A stretch of 64,000 bases of DNA from an uncultured Microbacterium sp. (GTDB lineage Bacteria > Actinomycetota > Actinomycetes > Actinomycetales > Microbacteriaceae): the NCBI RefSeq assembly GCF_947488465.1, contig NZ_CANKZA010000001.1, forward strand, positions 682,001-746,000, written 5' to 3'. Of this stretch, positions 26,686 to 35,888 are shown in pieces (the first letter of the stretch is position 1; every line of letters begins with the position of its first letter). Below the pieces are notes generated by a model, which saw nothing but the letters and a program-made list of their open reading frames with translations, ran no database searches and was not told the origin of the DNA. Position numbers and translations under genes: made by a program.

Positions 26686-27711
26686 ATGCCTTCGAGCGCC
26701 CTCGCTCCCCTCGACCGTCTGCGTTTCCTCTGGCAGCGCGCCCGCGGTTTCGACGTGCGATCTGTGACAGATCGTGCCCGCAAGACCGCTCGCATCCATG
26801 GCAAGAACTACCCGGCCGTGCTGGTCGACATGCTCTGGTCTGCGGGAGTCAAGCGCGTGGGCTTCAACGACTACATCGAGTTCGATTTCGCGATCCTGAA
26901 CCGCGCAGAGCGCGCAACCTGGGTGACCAGCCCGCTCGCGCTCGAACTGTCGAAGACGTTCGACGACCCGGCCTTCGTCCATCACTTCCATCACAAGATC
27001 GAGTTCAACACGCTCTTCGACCGGTTCCTCGGTCGTGAGTGGCTCGATCTGGAGACAGCGGATGCCGAGGAACTCCGCGCGTTCGCACAGCGGCATCCCG
27101 TTGTGATCGGCAAGATGCCGGTGAGCAAATCCGGGTTCGGCGTCAGCCGATATGACACCACGACCGTCACCGACTGGGCCGCCTTCCATGCCGAATTGGT
27201 GGCGAAGGGCGAAGTTCTCGTGGAGGAACGGATCACCCAGCACGCGGCGCTCGAGGCCATCGCCCCGGGAACGGCCAACACGACGCGGGTCACGACGTTC
27301 GTGAAGGACGACGGCACCGTCGAGATCATCAACATGGCCCAGAAGTTCGGACGCGGCAAGGTGAGCGATCAGGGTGCGTTCGGTGGCTTCTACACCGCTC
27401 TCCACGAAGACGGACGCGCGATGGGCATGGGCTACGACATCCACGGCGAACTCTACGAAACGCACCCCGACTCCGGCGAACGGATCGCTGATTTCCAGCT
27501 ACCGATGATGGACGAGGTCCGCACACTCATCACCGAGGTCGCCTTGGTCGTGCCGCAGGTGCGTTACGTCGGCTGGGACATCGTCGCGACCGAATCCGGG
27601 CCGGTCCTGGTCGAGGGCAACTGGGGTGCCGGAGTGTTCGAAAACAAGCCGTCTGCGACCGGCATCCGCCGCGGCCACCTGCCCCGCTACCGGGCGGCCA
27701 TGGGCTTCTGA
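26686..27711 (+). CDS. Sugar-transfer-associated ATP-grasp protein
   Basis: This 341-residue protein matches the ATP-grasp group linked to sugar transfer (ATPgrasp_ST). It has a basic N-terminal segment, the VIGKMPVSKSGFGVSRY nucleotide-binding loop near residue 140, LVEERITQH (purine-side acidic residue) and a metal-binding end GWDIVATESGPVLVEGNWGAG near residue 300. Such enzymes activate a carboxylate with ATP and join it to an amine or thiol. The substrate here is unknown. GGGAGG about ten bases before ATG 26686 supports the start. The CofE-like ligase downstream is convergent. Confidence 0.8.
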   Translation: MPSSALAPLDRLRFLWQRARGFDVRSVTDRARKTARIHGKNYPAVLVDMLWSAGVKRVGFNDYIEFDFAILNRAERATWVTSPLALELSKTFDDPAFVHHFHHKIEFNTLFDRFLGREWLDLETADAEELRAFAQRHPVVIGKMPVSKSGFGVSRYDTTTVTDWAAFHAELVAKGEVLVEERITQHAALEAIAPGTANTTRVTTFVKDDGTVEIINMAQKFGRGKVSDQGAFGGFYTALHEDGRAMGMGYDIHGELYETHPDSGERIADFQLPMMDEVRTLITEVALVVPQVRYVGWDIVATESGPVLVEGNWGAGVFENKPSATGIRRGHLPRYRAAMGF

Positions 27712-27748
27712 CCGGCTGAGGACCGCGCACGCCGCTCCCCGCCCCATT

Positions 27749-27844
27749 CGCCCGACCCGTATTCAGTCTGGCGAGCGCAGAAAGCACCGATTCCCCGGAA
27801 ATGAGCCCTCTGCAACCGCGGGCAGACTGAATACGGTCGGGGCG
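27749..27844. repeat. Long imperfect inverted repeat, 22-base arms
   Basis: Arms at about 27749-27770 and 27823-27844 share GTATTCAGTCTG / CAGACTGAATAC exactly, plus CGACC / GGTCG around one extra base. The spacer is 52 bases. It sits between convergent genes and has no T-run. It may be a bidirectional terminator, a folded RNA, or a chromosomally repeated palindromic unit. Confidence 0.6.
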
Positions 27845-27893
27845 CGGCCGCACAGGGCGAGGTCCCCCCGCGCGGGCTGCCGAGACGCGTGTG

Positions 27894-28595
27894 TCAGGCG
27901 GGACGGATGATGCCGAGCGGTGTCGACTGGTGTCCCTGGCCGAGCGGGTTGTCGCCGAGGATGCGCACAAGGCGCTGTTCAGCGGCCTTATCGAGCGTTG
28001 AGCCAAGGATGTTGCCACCGATGTCGTTGATGTCGACGACCGCAACGTCGGCCACGTCGCCCAGGAGCGACTTCAGGTGCGCGGCGACGGCGTCGGGCCG
28101 AGTCGGCCCGAGCACGACGGCCTTGTTGTACGGGGGGATCGTGCCGCTCGTGGGGCCATCGATCGCGCGGGCCTTGTCACCGGCGATGCGGTAGAAGTCC
28201 CCACGCCGCCCGAAAAGCTTCGTCACCGCGCTGACGGCGGCGGCGAACAGGATGCGGGGCGTTCCGCACTCGCGGAGCGCCATCTCCATCGTCTCGGGCA
28301 TGCCGAGGCCGATCCCGTACGACGTGCGGGTGACGTACTTCGAGAGGAATCGGGCGAGCGGACGCGGGGTGATCTCGTCGAGGGTGAACGAACGGCCCTG
28401 CGTGATGGCGACGATCTTCTCGGTCACGAAGAGGAGATCGCCCGCGCGAACCGTGCCCGTGGCGTACTCCGTGATGAACGCATCCAGGTCGTCGCCCGGC
28501 ATGACCACGCGGGTTCGGATCGGGATGCGCGCGAACGCGGTGCCGTCGACCGTGACCGTGAGGGCCTTGCCGTCGTTGGGGACGTCCGCGCTCAT
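27894..28595 (-). CDS. CofE-like F420-0:gamma-glutamyl ligase family protein
   Basis: This 233-residue protein resembles the CofE fold that adds glutamate to coenzyme F420-0 with GTP. Characteristic parts are [18 protein letters not shown] near residue 55, [17 protein letters not shown], and [18 protein letters not shown] near residue 150, followed by [13 protein letters not shown]. It lacks the C-terminal reductase half of FbiB-type enzymes. No other F420 gene is visible here, so the substrate could be another acceptor. It overlaps the rpoD stop by four bases and is therefore co-expressed with the principal sigma factor. Confidence 0.75.
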   Translation of the reverse strand: MSADVPNDGKALTVTVDGTAFARIPIRTRVVMPGDDLDAFITEYATGTVRAGDLLFVTEKIVAITQGRSFTLDEITPRPLARFLSKYVTRTSYGIGLGMPETMEMALRECGTPRILFAAAVSAVTKLFGRRGDFYRIAGDKARAIDGPTSGTIPPYNKAVVLGPTRPDAVAAHLKSLLGDVADVAVVDINDIGGNILGSTLDKAAEQRLVRILGDNPLGQGHQSTPLGIIRPA

Positions 28596-29953
28596 TCGAG
28601 GTAGTCCCGCAGCGACTGCGAGCGGGACGGATGCCGGAGCTTGGCCATGGTCTTCGACTCGATCTGACGGATGCGCTCGCGCGTGACACCGAACGTGTCG
28701 CCGATCTGGTCGAGCGTCTTGGGCTGACCGTCGCCGAGGCCGAAGCGCATGCGGATCACTCCGGCTTCGCGCTCGGACAGCGAGTCCAACAGCGACTCGA
28801 GCTGGCGCTGAAGCATGGTGAAGCCGACAGCATCGGCCGGAACAACGGCCTCGGTGTCCTCGATCAGGTCACCGAACTCGCTGTCGCCGTCCTCGCCGAG
28901 CGGGGTGTGCAACGAAATGGGCTCGCGGCCGTACTTCTGCACCTCGATGACCTTCTCGGGGGTCATGTCGAGTTCGCGGCTCAGCTCTTCCGGGGTGGGC
29001 TCCCGACCGAGGTCCTGCAACATCTGCCGCTGGACACGAGCGAGCTTGTTGATGACCTCGACCATGTGCACGGGGATGCGGATCGTGCGCGCCTGGTCAG
29101 CCATGGCTCGGGTGATCGCCTGGCGGATCCACCACGTCGCGTAGGTGGAGAATTTGAAGCCCTTGGTGTAGTCGAACTTCTCGACGGCACGGATGAGGCC
29201 GAGGTTTCCCTCTTGGATGAGGTCGAGGAACTGCATGCCGCGACCGGTGTAGCGCTTGGCGAGCGAGACGACCAGGCGCAGGTTCGCGCCGAGCAGGTGG
29301 CTCTTCGCACGCTGACCGTCACGGGCGACCCACTGGAGGTCGAGTCCCAGCTGCTTGGACTTCTCCGCCGCCGACATGTGCGACAGCTTCTCTTCGGCGA
29401 ACAGACCCGCCTCGATGCGCATCGCGAGCTCGACCTCTTCAGCCGCGTTCAACAGCGGCACTTTACCGATCTGCTTGAGGTAGTCCTTGACCGGGTCTGC
29501 CGTGGCACCCGTGATCATCGTGGAATAGACGGGCGCGTCGTCCTCATCGCTGGAGGAAATGACGATCGCGCCGGTCGGGAGCGGCTCGCTGAAGGCCGGC
29601 TTGGTCGACTCTTCCTCGTCGTCCTCGTCGTCCTCGTCGTCTCCGGTGGATGCCTTCTTGGCGTCCTCGGGGGTGACGGCGGCCGTCGCGGTCTCTTCGA
29701 CATCATCCACGACGATGTCCGCGTCGCCGTCGACCTCGTCGTCGATGTCGTCGTCGTCGGATGTGGCCTTCGCGCGGCTCTTCGCCGGCGCTGCCTTGGC
29801 CGTTGCGGTCTTCGCGGGTGCCTTCGTTGCGGCCGTCTTGGCGGGCGCCTTCTTCGCGGGGGCCTTGGCCTTCGTCGCGGCCTTCACCGGAGCCTCGGCT
29901 GCATCGGTGTCGTCGGCCGTGGGGGTGCGGGGGGTCTTCGTGCTCGAGGTCAC
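28592..29953 (-). CDS. rpoD: Principal RNA polymerase sigma factor (RpoD/HrdB/SigA)
   Basis: This 453-residue primary sigma factor directs core polymerase to housekeeping promoters. The first 150 residues are a lysine/alanine tract ([15 protein letters not shown]) and an acidic Asp/Glu tract, as in other actinobacteria. Region 1.2 is [16 protein letters not shown]. Region 2 has [20 protein letters not shown], then [17 protein letters not shown]. Region 3 and region 4.2 ([20 protein letters not shown]) follow. The 214-base leader region holds two minus-strand TTGAC-like elements but no convincing -10. GAAAGG precedes the start. Confidence 0.96.
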   Translation of the reverse strand: MTSSTKTPRTPTADDTDAAEAPVKAATKAKAPAKKAPAKTAATKAPAKTATAKAAPAKSRAKATSDDDDIDDEVDGDADIVVDDVEETATAAVTPEDAKKASTGDDEDDEDDEEESTKPAFSEPLPTGAIVISSSDEDDAPVYSTMITGATADPVKDYLKQIGKVPLLNAAEEVELAMRIEAGLFAEEKLSHMSAAEKSKQLGLDLQWVARDGQRAKSHLLGANLRLVVSLAKRYTGRGMQFLDLIQEGNLGLIRAVEKFDYTKGFKFSTYATWWIRQAITRAMADQARTIRIPVHMVEVINKLARVQRQMLQDLGREPTPEELSRELDMTPEKVIEVQKYGREPISLHTPLGEDGDSEFGDLIEDTEAVVPADAVGFTMLQRQLESLLDSLSEREAGVIRMRFGLGDGQPKTLDQIGDTFGVTRERIRQIESKTMAKLRHPSRSQSLRDYLE

Positions 29954-30167
29954 GTCTCGCCTTTCACCGACGGGGTCTCGCCGGGCTTTCGGACACTAGT
30001 AAGACCCTTGTCAAGTCCTCGGGACGTTCCGCACGCGGAGCATCACCACTGGTGACAACGGGTCAAGTCTCTATTGTCGCATACATCATCGCGGGGACGA
30101 CGCCGATCGGCGCATGCCGACCCTCGCCCCCGGGAGAGACAACAGCGCGGTGGCGTCGGACATTCCG

Positions 30168-31091
30168 TCAGCGACGTCCGCGCTTGTCATCGTCGCTGCG
30201 CCGGTCGGCCAGGAATCGTTCGAGTTCGGCCGCCAACTCGTCCGCGCTCGGCAGATCGCCGGCGTGGATGATGGGCTGGCCGAGCGTCGACCCCGCCATG
30301 TACGAGTCGTACCGCTCCTCGAGGGTGCGCACCATCGAGGTGAGCTCGTCGCTGCCCGAGACCTGATCTTCGACCCGCGTGAGGTACTCCCGATTCTCCT
30401 CTCGTACGGCATCGGCGTCGAAGACCAATCCTGTCGCGACCGACAGACTGTCGAGCCCGGCCAGCGCCGCGGCCGGATACTCGGTCTCAGCGAGGTAATG
30501 CGGCACGAGCAGAACGAAACCGGACACCGCAGCCCCGGCAACGGCGAAACGGTGCTCGAGCAGGTGCCCGACGGTCGCGGGCACCTGCGTGTGCGGCTTC
30601 CACACCGAATGCGCCTGCGTGAGATCGGTCCGCGTCCCGCTGACCGTCGTGCCGAGCGGACGCGTGTGCGGCACCGGCATCGGGATCGCGTGCACCCACG
30701 TGACGTGGGCGACCTCCAGGCCTTCAGCGAGTCCGACCACCGTTTCGGTGAACGCATCCCAGGCGAAATCCGGCTCGAACCCAGATAGCAGAACAAAGGG
30801 TTGTCCGACAGCATCGTGAGCCAGCGACAGTTCCAGGCGCGGCGGACGGTAGTCGACGAGGTGATCCTCGTCGAAGGTGATCGTCGGGCGACGCGCGCGA
30901 TAGTCCAGCAGGACATCGGCGGAGAAGGACACGACCGGCGTCGGCTCGAGATCGTCACGGAAGAGTTCGATCATGCGCCCGATGGCACCACCGGCATCTG
31001 TGAAGCCGGTCAGCGCGATCACGAGCGGAAGGCCCGACGGCACGGGCGGTGCCGACGCGACGCGCTCGTACAAGGGTCCGGACAATGGCAT
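30168..31091 (-). CDS. PAC2 family protein
   Basis: This 307-residue protein matches the actinobacterial PAC2 (proteasome assembly chaperone-like) family. It has the VIALTGFTDAGGAIGRMIELF opening, FEPDFAWDAFTETVVGL, a VPHTRPLGTT loop and an IIHAGDLPSADELAAELE helical tail. Its cellular role in bacteria lacking a known partner is not clear. TACAGT on the minus strand at 31098-31103 ends six bases before ATG 31091, a leaderless arrangement. It diverges from pepA with about 117 bases between starts. Confidence 0.85.
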   Translation of the reverse strand: MPLSGPLYERVASAPPVPSGLPLVIALTGFTDAGGAIGRMIELFRDDLEPTPVVSFSADVLLDYRARRPTITFDEDHLVDYRPPRLELSLAHDAVGQPFVLLSGFEPDFAWDAFTETVVGLAEGLEVAHVTWVHAIPMPVPHTRPLGTTVSGTRTDLTQAHSVWKPHTQVPATVGHLLEHRFAVAGAAVSGFVLLVPHYLAETEYPAAALAGLDSLSVATGLVFDADAVREENREYLTRVEDQVSGSDELTSMVRTLEERYDSYMAGSTLGQPIIHAGDLPSADELAAELERFLADRRSDDDKRGRR

Positions 31092-31097
31092 GGTTCC

Positions 31098-31103
31098 ACT
31101 GTA
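31098..31103 (-). promoter_or_regulatory. Leaderless -10 element TACAGT for PAC2 gene
   Basis: TACAGT with exactly six bases to ATG 31091. It fixes the start within a much longer open frame. Confidence 0.5.
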
Positions 31104-31195
31104 CGAGCACCTCCGGACCTCGGCGCCGCGTGCATCCCGCTCACAGCGAACACGGTGATCCGCCCGCGATCCCACCCCGGCGCCGCGCGCAAACC

Positions 31196-31201
31196 TAGGA
31201 T
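31196..31201 (+). promoter_or_regulatory. Leaderless -10 element TAGGAT for pepA
   Basis: TAGGAT with seven bases to ATG 31209 and no ribosome site. It decides the pepA start. Confidence 0.5.
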
Positions 31202-31208
31202 GGGACCT

Positions 31209-32723
31209 ATGCCGTTTCCGGAGCTGACGCTGTCCACCGCTTCCCTTCCCCCCACGGATCCCGCCTCGCCGCTCGAGGCCGACGCGATCGTGCTGGCTCT
31301 TCCCCCGCTCTCGGCCGTGTCGAGCGACGCGGGCGAACTCGTCGGCTGGCCGGGCCTCGCGGACACCCTTTCGGCACTGGGCTTCACCGGCGCCGCAGGG
31401 TCGATCCTGCGGGTTCACGTCCCCGAGGCGACGCCGCTGCCGGTGTTCGTCGTCGGCACCGGCAGCGATATGGATGCCGCCACGGTTCGCGACGCGATCG
31501 GCGCCGCCGTCCGCACGACCACCGGGTTCGCAACCCTCGCGATCGCGGCACCGCTGGCGCCCGCCGAACTCTGGCGTGCTGAGGCGGAAGGCGCCCTGAT
31601 CGGCGGCTACCGCTTCGCCGCGTACAAGAGCGTCACCGGACCGGAACGCGCGGCCCACGTCGTCGTGCACACGGCCGTCGAGATCGCACCCGCCGACCAC
31701 ACCGCCGTCCGCGCGACGGGCGCCGCCGCCGCACTGGTGAGAGACCTCGTGCACACCCCCGCCGAATGGCTCGGCCCCCAAGATTTCGCCGAACGTGCCG
31801 TGGAGGCGGTCGTCGACCTCCCGGTCGACGTGGAGGTCTACGACGAGCAGCGTCTGGCCGCGGAGGGCTTCGGCGGCATCCTGGGTGTCGGACAGGGATC
31901 CGACCGCCCCCCGCGCCTGATCCGACTGGACTATGCGCCGACGGGCGCACAACGTCATGTCGCTCTCGTCGGCAAGGGCATCACCTTCGACACCGGCGGA
32001 CTTTCCTTGAAGCCACCGGCCGGCATGGTGGGGATGAAGTACGACATGGCCGGCGCGGCGACCGTTCTCGCGGTGGTGCGTGCCGCGGCCGAAATGCAGC
32101 TGCCCGTCCACGTCTCCGGGTGGCTGTGCGTCGCCGACAACATGCCGTCCGGCCGCGCCATCCGCCCGGGCGATGTCCTGCGGACACTCAACGGCACGAC
32201 GGTCGAAGTCCTCAACACCGATGCCGAGGGTCGCCTCGTCCTCGCCGACGGTCTCGCCGCGGCGAGCCGTGAGCACCCCGACGTCATCGTCGACGTCGCG
32301 ACCCTGACCGGCGCGATCACCGTGGCGCTCGGCAACCGTCATACCGGCGTGATGGGTACCGACGAGGCGGTCGCCGCCTACCTTGCTGCCGCGACCCGTG
32401 CAGCCGAGCCGGCGTGGCACATGCCTCTCCCGGCACACATGGAGGACGAGCTGGACTCCCCCATCGCCGACCTGCAGAACGCGAAGATCGGCGATCCGTC
32501 CGGCGGCGCACTGTTCGCGGGACTTTTCCTGCAGCGGTTCATCGGGCGCGTCTCCGACGACGTGGATGCTCGGCGCATTCCCTGGGTGCACCTCGACATC
32601 GCCGGTGCCGGCTCCACCAAGACCGCGTTCGGGGCGATCGACAAGGGCCCGACCGCGGCAACCGTGCGCAGCCTCATTGATTTCCTGACCCACATCGATC
32701 TCCTCGAGGAGGCCGCACGATGA
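31209..32723 (+). CDS. pepA: Leucyl aminopeptidase (M17)
   Basis: This 504-residue M17 aminopeptidase is a cytosolic hexamer releasing N-terminal residues from peptides. The dinuclear zinc site shows K256 and D261 in VGKGITFDTGG. The signature NTDAEGRLVLADGL starts at residue 336 and contributes the acidic ligands and catalytic arginine. The N-terminal macro-like domain occupies about the first 170 residues. The start is ATG 31209 with a leaderless -10. The stop overlaps lpd by four bases, so pepA, lpd and probably sucB form one transcript. Confidence 0.94.
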   Translation: MPFPELTLSTASLPPTDPASPLEADAIVLALPPLSAVSSDAGELVGWPGLADTLSALGFTGAAGSILRVHVPEATPLPVFVVGTGSDMDAATVRDAIGAAVRTTTGFATLAIAAPLAPAELWRAEAEGALIGGYRFAAYKSVTGPERAAHVVVHTAVEIAPADHTAVRATGAAAALVRDLVHTPAEWLGPQDFAERAVEAVVDLPVDVEVYDEQRLAAEGFGGILGVGQGSDRPPRLIRLDYAPTGAQRHVALVGKGITFDTGGLSLKPPAGMVGMKYDMAGAATVLAVVRAAAEMQLPVHVSGWLCVADNMPSGRAIRPGDVLRTLNGTTVEVLNTDAEGRLVLADGLAAASREHPDVIVDVATLTGAITVALGNRHTGVMGTDEAVAAYLAAATRAAEPAWHMPLPAHMEDELDSPIADLQNAKIGDPSGGALFAGLFLQRFIGRVSDDVDARRIPWVHLDIAGAGSTKTAFGAIDKGPTAATVRSLIDFLTHIDLLEEAAR

Positions 32724-34090
32724 CCGGCCACACCGCAGATCTTGTCGTTCTCGGTGGCGGCTCCGGCGGCTATGCAGCGGCGCTTCGCGCCGCCGAGCTC
32801 GGCCGCTCGGTCATCGTCATCGAGAAGGAGAAGGTCGGCGGAACGTGCCTCCACCGCGGATGCGTCCCGACGAAGGCACTGCTGCACTCGGCAGAAGTCG
32901 CCGATCATGTGCGCGAATCCGCATCCGTCGGCGTGACGGCCACGTTGCAGGGCATCGACATGGCCGGGGTCACCGCGTACCGCGAGAACATCGTGGCGAA
33001 GAAGTACAAGGGCCTCGAGGGGCTCCTCGCTGCACGGGGCATCACGGTCGTCACCGGGGTGGGCCGCCTCGTCGAAGGTCCTGCCGTGAGCGTGGGCGAC
33101 GACCTCTATCGGGGCACCGACATCGTGCTCGCGACCGGCTCCTACAGTCGCCTGCTCCCCGGCCTCGAGGCCGGCGGACGCGTGCTGCGTAGCGAGGAGG
33201 CGCTCGCGCTGAGCGAAGTCCCGAGTCGGGTCATCATCCTCGGAGGCGGCGTCATCGGTGTCGAGTTCGCGAGCGTCTGGCGCTCGTTCGGCGCCGAGGT
33301 CACGATCGTCGAGGCGCTTGACCACCTCGTCCCGAACGAGGACGTGACCCTCAGTAAGGCGCTCGAACGTGCGTACCGCAAGCGCGGCATCAGCGCCCGA
33401 CTGGGAACGCGGTTCGCATCGGTGAGCCAGACCGATGACGACGTCACGGTGACCCTCGAGGATGGTTCCACGCTCGTCGCCGACTATCTGCTGGTCGCGG
33501 TCGGGCGCGGCCCGGCGACCGCCGATCTCGGTCTCGAGGGTGCGGGTGTGACGCTGGAGCGCGGCTTCGTCACGGTCGACGAACACCTGCGCACGAGCGT
33601 TCCGCACGTGTGGGCCGTCGGGGACATCGTCCCGGGGCTGCAGCTGGCGCACCGCGGATTCCAGCAGGGCATTTTCGTCGCCGAGCACATCGCCGGCCTC
33701 GCGCCCGTTGCCGTGCCGGAGCACACGATCCCTCGCGTCACCTACAGCCGCCCGGAGGTCGCGTCCGTCGGGTTGACCGAAGCACAGGCGCGCGCAGAGC
33801 ACGGCGACCGTGTCGCGACCTACGAGTACAACCTGGCCGGGAACGCCAAGAGCGAGATCATCGGGACCGCGGGCATCGTCAAGGTCGTCCGCGCGATCGA
33901 CGGACCGGTCCTCGGCGTGCACCTCGTCGGCGAACGCGTCGGGGAACTCATCACCGAGGGTCAACTCGCCGTCGCGTGGGAAGCACATCCCGAAGACCTT
34001 GCGCCGCTGATCCACGCGCATCCGACGCAGAGTGAAGCGCTCGGCGAAGCATTCCTAGCCCTCGCGGGCAAGCCGTTGCACGCGCTCTGA
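32720..34090 (+). CDS. lpdA: Dihydrolipoyl dehydrogenase (E3)
   Basis: This 456-residue flavoprotein reoxidises dihydrolipoyl groups of 2-oxoacid dehydrogenase complexes with NAD. FAD binding is by LGGGSGGYAAALRAAELG. The redox disulfide is C43/C48 in GGTCLHRGCVPTK. NAD binding is by IILGGGVIGVEFASVW. The C-terminal interface carries the HAHPTQSEALGEA catalytic histidine-glutamate pair. The ATG overlaps the pepA stop. The E2 gene follows 64 bases later, the natural partner. Confidence 0.95.
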   Translation: MTGHTADLVVLGGGSGGYAAALRAAELGRSVIVIEKEKVGGTCLHRGCVPTKALLHSAEVADHVRESASVGVTATLQGIDMAGVTAYRENIVAKKYKGLEGLLAARGITVVTGVGRLVEGPAVSVGDDLYRGTDIVLATGSYSRLLPGLEAGGRVLRSEEALALSEVPSRVIILGGGVIGVEFASVWRSFGAEVTIVEALDHLVPNEDVTLSKALERAYRKRGISARLGTRFASVSQTDDDVTVTLEDGSTLVADYLLVAVGRGPATADLGLEGAGVTLERGFVTVDEHLRTSVPHVWAVGDIVPGLQLAHRGFQQGIFVAEHIAGLAPVAVPEHTIPRVTYSRPEVASVGLTEAQARAEHGDRVATYEYNLAGNAKSEIIGTAGIVKVVRAIDGPVLGVHLVGERVGELITEGQLAVAWEAHPEDLAPLIHAHPTQSEALGEAFLALAGKPLHAL

Positions 34091-34154
34091 CATCCCGGCG
34101 GCGCGCGGTTCACTAAGCTAGACACGACATCGACTTTCTGAAGGAGACACAGTC

Positions 34155-35873
34155 ATGAGCACATCCGTGGTCCTCCCCGCGCTCGGCGAGAGCGTTACCG
34201 AGGGAACGGTCACCCGCTGGCTCAAGAAGGTCGGAGACTCGATCCAGGCCGACGAAGGCCTGCTCGAGATCTCGACCGACAAGGTGGATACCGAAATCCC
34301 CTCCCCGGTGAGCGGTGTGATCGAAGAGATCTTCTTCCAGGAAGATGAGACCGTTGAGGTCGGCGCGGTCCTCGCGACGATCGGAGACGGGTCTGGTTCT
34401 TCCGACGCACCCGCCGCGGAGGAAGCCGCTCCCGCTGTCGAGGCACCCGCTGAGCCGGCACCCGCCGCTGAGCAGCCCGCGGCTGAGCCTGCGCCCGCCA
34501 CGGAGCACTCCGCGACGCCTGCGTCCGGGGACGACGCGAAGGACGTGGTCCTTCCCGAACTCGGCGAGAGCGTCACCGAGGGCACCGTCACGCGCTGGCT
34601 GAAGCAGGTCGGCGACGACGTTGCGGTCGACGAGCCGCTCCTGGAGATCTCGACCGACAAGGTCGACACGGAGATTCCGTCGCCGGTTGCCGGCACGCTC
34701 CTGGAGGTGCTGGTCTCCGAAGACGAGACCGTCGCCGTCGGTGCGACGCTGGCCCGGATCGGGTCGGGCGCGCCTACCGCGGCTCCTGCTCCCGAAGCAG
34801 AGACACCGGCACCCGCCCAGGCTCCGGCTCCCGCGGCGCCTGCGCCTGCTCCTGCTCCGGCAGCCCCGACTGCAGCTCCCGCGCCGGCTCCGGCCGCCGC
34901 ACCGGCACCCGCGGCTGAGCCGCCGGCACCGACCATGCCCTCACTGTCCGCAGACGACGACGTGGCCACCTACGTGACCCCGCTCGTACGTCGTCTGGCG
35001 CAGCAGCAGGGTGTCGACCTCGCTACCGTCACCGGCACCGGAGTGGGCGGACGCATCCGCAAGGAAGATGTCCTCGCCGCCGCCGAGGCCGCGAAGACCG
35101 CTCCCGCAACCCCGGCGCCCGCCACGCCGAGCGCACCCGCTCCGGTCGAGGTGTCGCCGCTGCGCGGCACGACCCAGCCGATGTCGCGCCTGCGCAAGGT
35201 GCTCGCCGAGCGTGCCGTCGCCTCGATGCAGCAGACGGCTCAGCTCACGACCGTCGTCAAGGTCGACGTCACCAAGGTGGCCTCGTTCCGCACCGCCGTT
35301 CAGAGCGACTTCGTCGCCAAGACCGGTGGCAAGCTGTCGTTCCTGCCGTTCTTCGTGCTGGCCGCCGCCGAGGCGCTCCGCGCCTACCCCGTGGTCAACG
35401 CCACGGTCGACGGCACCGACATCGTCTACCCGGCCACCGAGAACCTCTCGATCGCGGTCGACACCGAGCGCGGACTGCTCACGCCGGTCGTGCGCGACGC
35501 CGGCGACAAGTCGCTGGCCGAGATCTCCCAGGAGATCGCGGACCTCGCCGCTCGCACCCGCGACAACAAGCTCAAGCCCGACGAGCTCGCCGGCGGCACC
35601 TTCACGGTGACCAACACCGGCTCGCGCGGCGCGCTGTTCGACACGCCCGTGGTGTTCCTGCCGCAGTCGGCGATCCTCGGCACCGGAGCGGTCGTCAAGG
35701 AGCCCGGCGTCGTGAAGGTGGACGGCGTGGAGGCCATCGGCATCCGCTCATACGTCTACCTGGCGCTCTCCTACGATCACCGCATCGTCGACGGTGCGGA
35801 TGCCGCGCGTTTCCTCGGCGCGGTGAAGACCCGCCTGGAGACGGCGGACTTCCAGCCGCAGCTGGGGATCTGA
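34155..35873 (+). CDS. sucB: Dihydrolipoamide acyltransferase (E2), 2-oxoglutarate dehydrogenase type
   Basis: This 572-residue E2 has two N-terminal lipoyl domains. The lipoylated lysines are K43 and K169, each in [14 protein letters not shown]. They are separated by long Pro/Ala linkers. An E3-binding domain ([20 protein letters not shown]) comes near residue 275. The catalytic acyltransferase core ends with [15 protein letters not shown], with catalytic H542. Two lipoyl domains are usual for actinobacterial SucB, which also serves the pyruvate complex. GAAGGAG before ATG 34155 supports the start. The gene ends at a strong hairpin. Confidence 0.93.
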   Translation: MSTSVVLPALGESVTEGTVTRWLKKVGDSIQADEGLLEISTDKVDTEIPSPVSGVIEEIFFQEDETVEVGAVLATIGDGSGSSDAPAAEEAAPAVEAPAEPAPAAEQPAAEPAPATEHSATPASGDDAKDVVLPELGESVTEGTVTRWLKQVGDDVAVDEPLLEISTDKVDTEIPSPVAGTLLEVLVSEDETVAVGATLARIGSGAPTAAPAPEAETPAPAQAPAPAAPAPAPAPAAPTAAPAPAPAAAPAPAAEPPAPTMPSLSADDDVATYVTPLVRRLAQQQGVDLATVTGTGVGGRIRKEDVLAAAEAAKTAPATPAPATPSAPAPVEVSPLRGTTQPMSRLRKVLAERAVASMQQTAQLTTVVKVDVTKVASFRTAVQSDFVAKTGGKLSFLPFFVLAAAEALRAYPVVNATVDGTDIVYPATENLSIAVDTERGLLTPVVRDAGDKSLAEISQEIADLAARTRDNKLKPDELAGGTFTVTNTGSRGALFDTPVVFLPQSAILGTGAVVKEPGVVKVDGVEAIGIRSYVYLALSYDHRIVDGADAARFLGAVKTRLETADFQPQLGI

Positions 35874-35888
35874 CCCACCCGAGATGGT

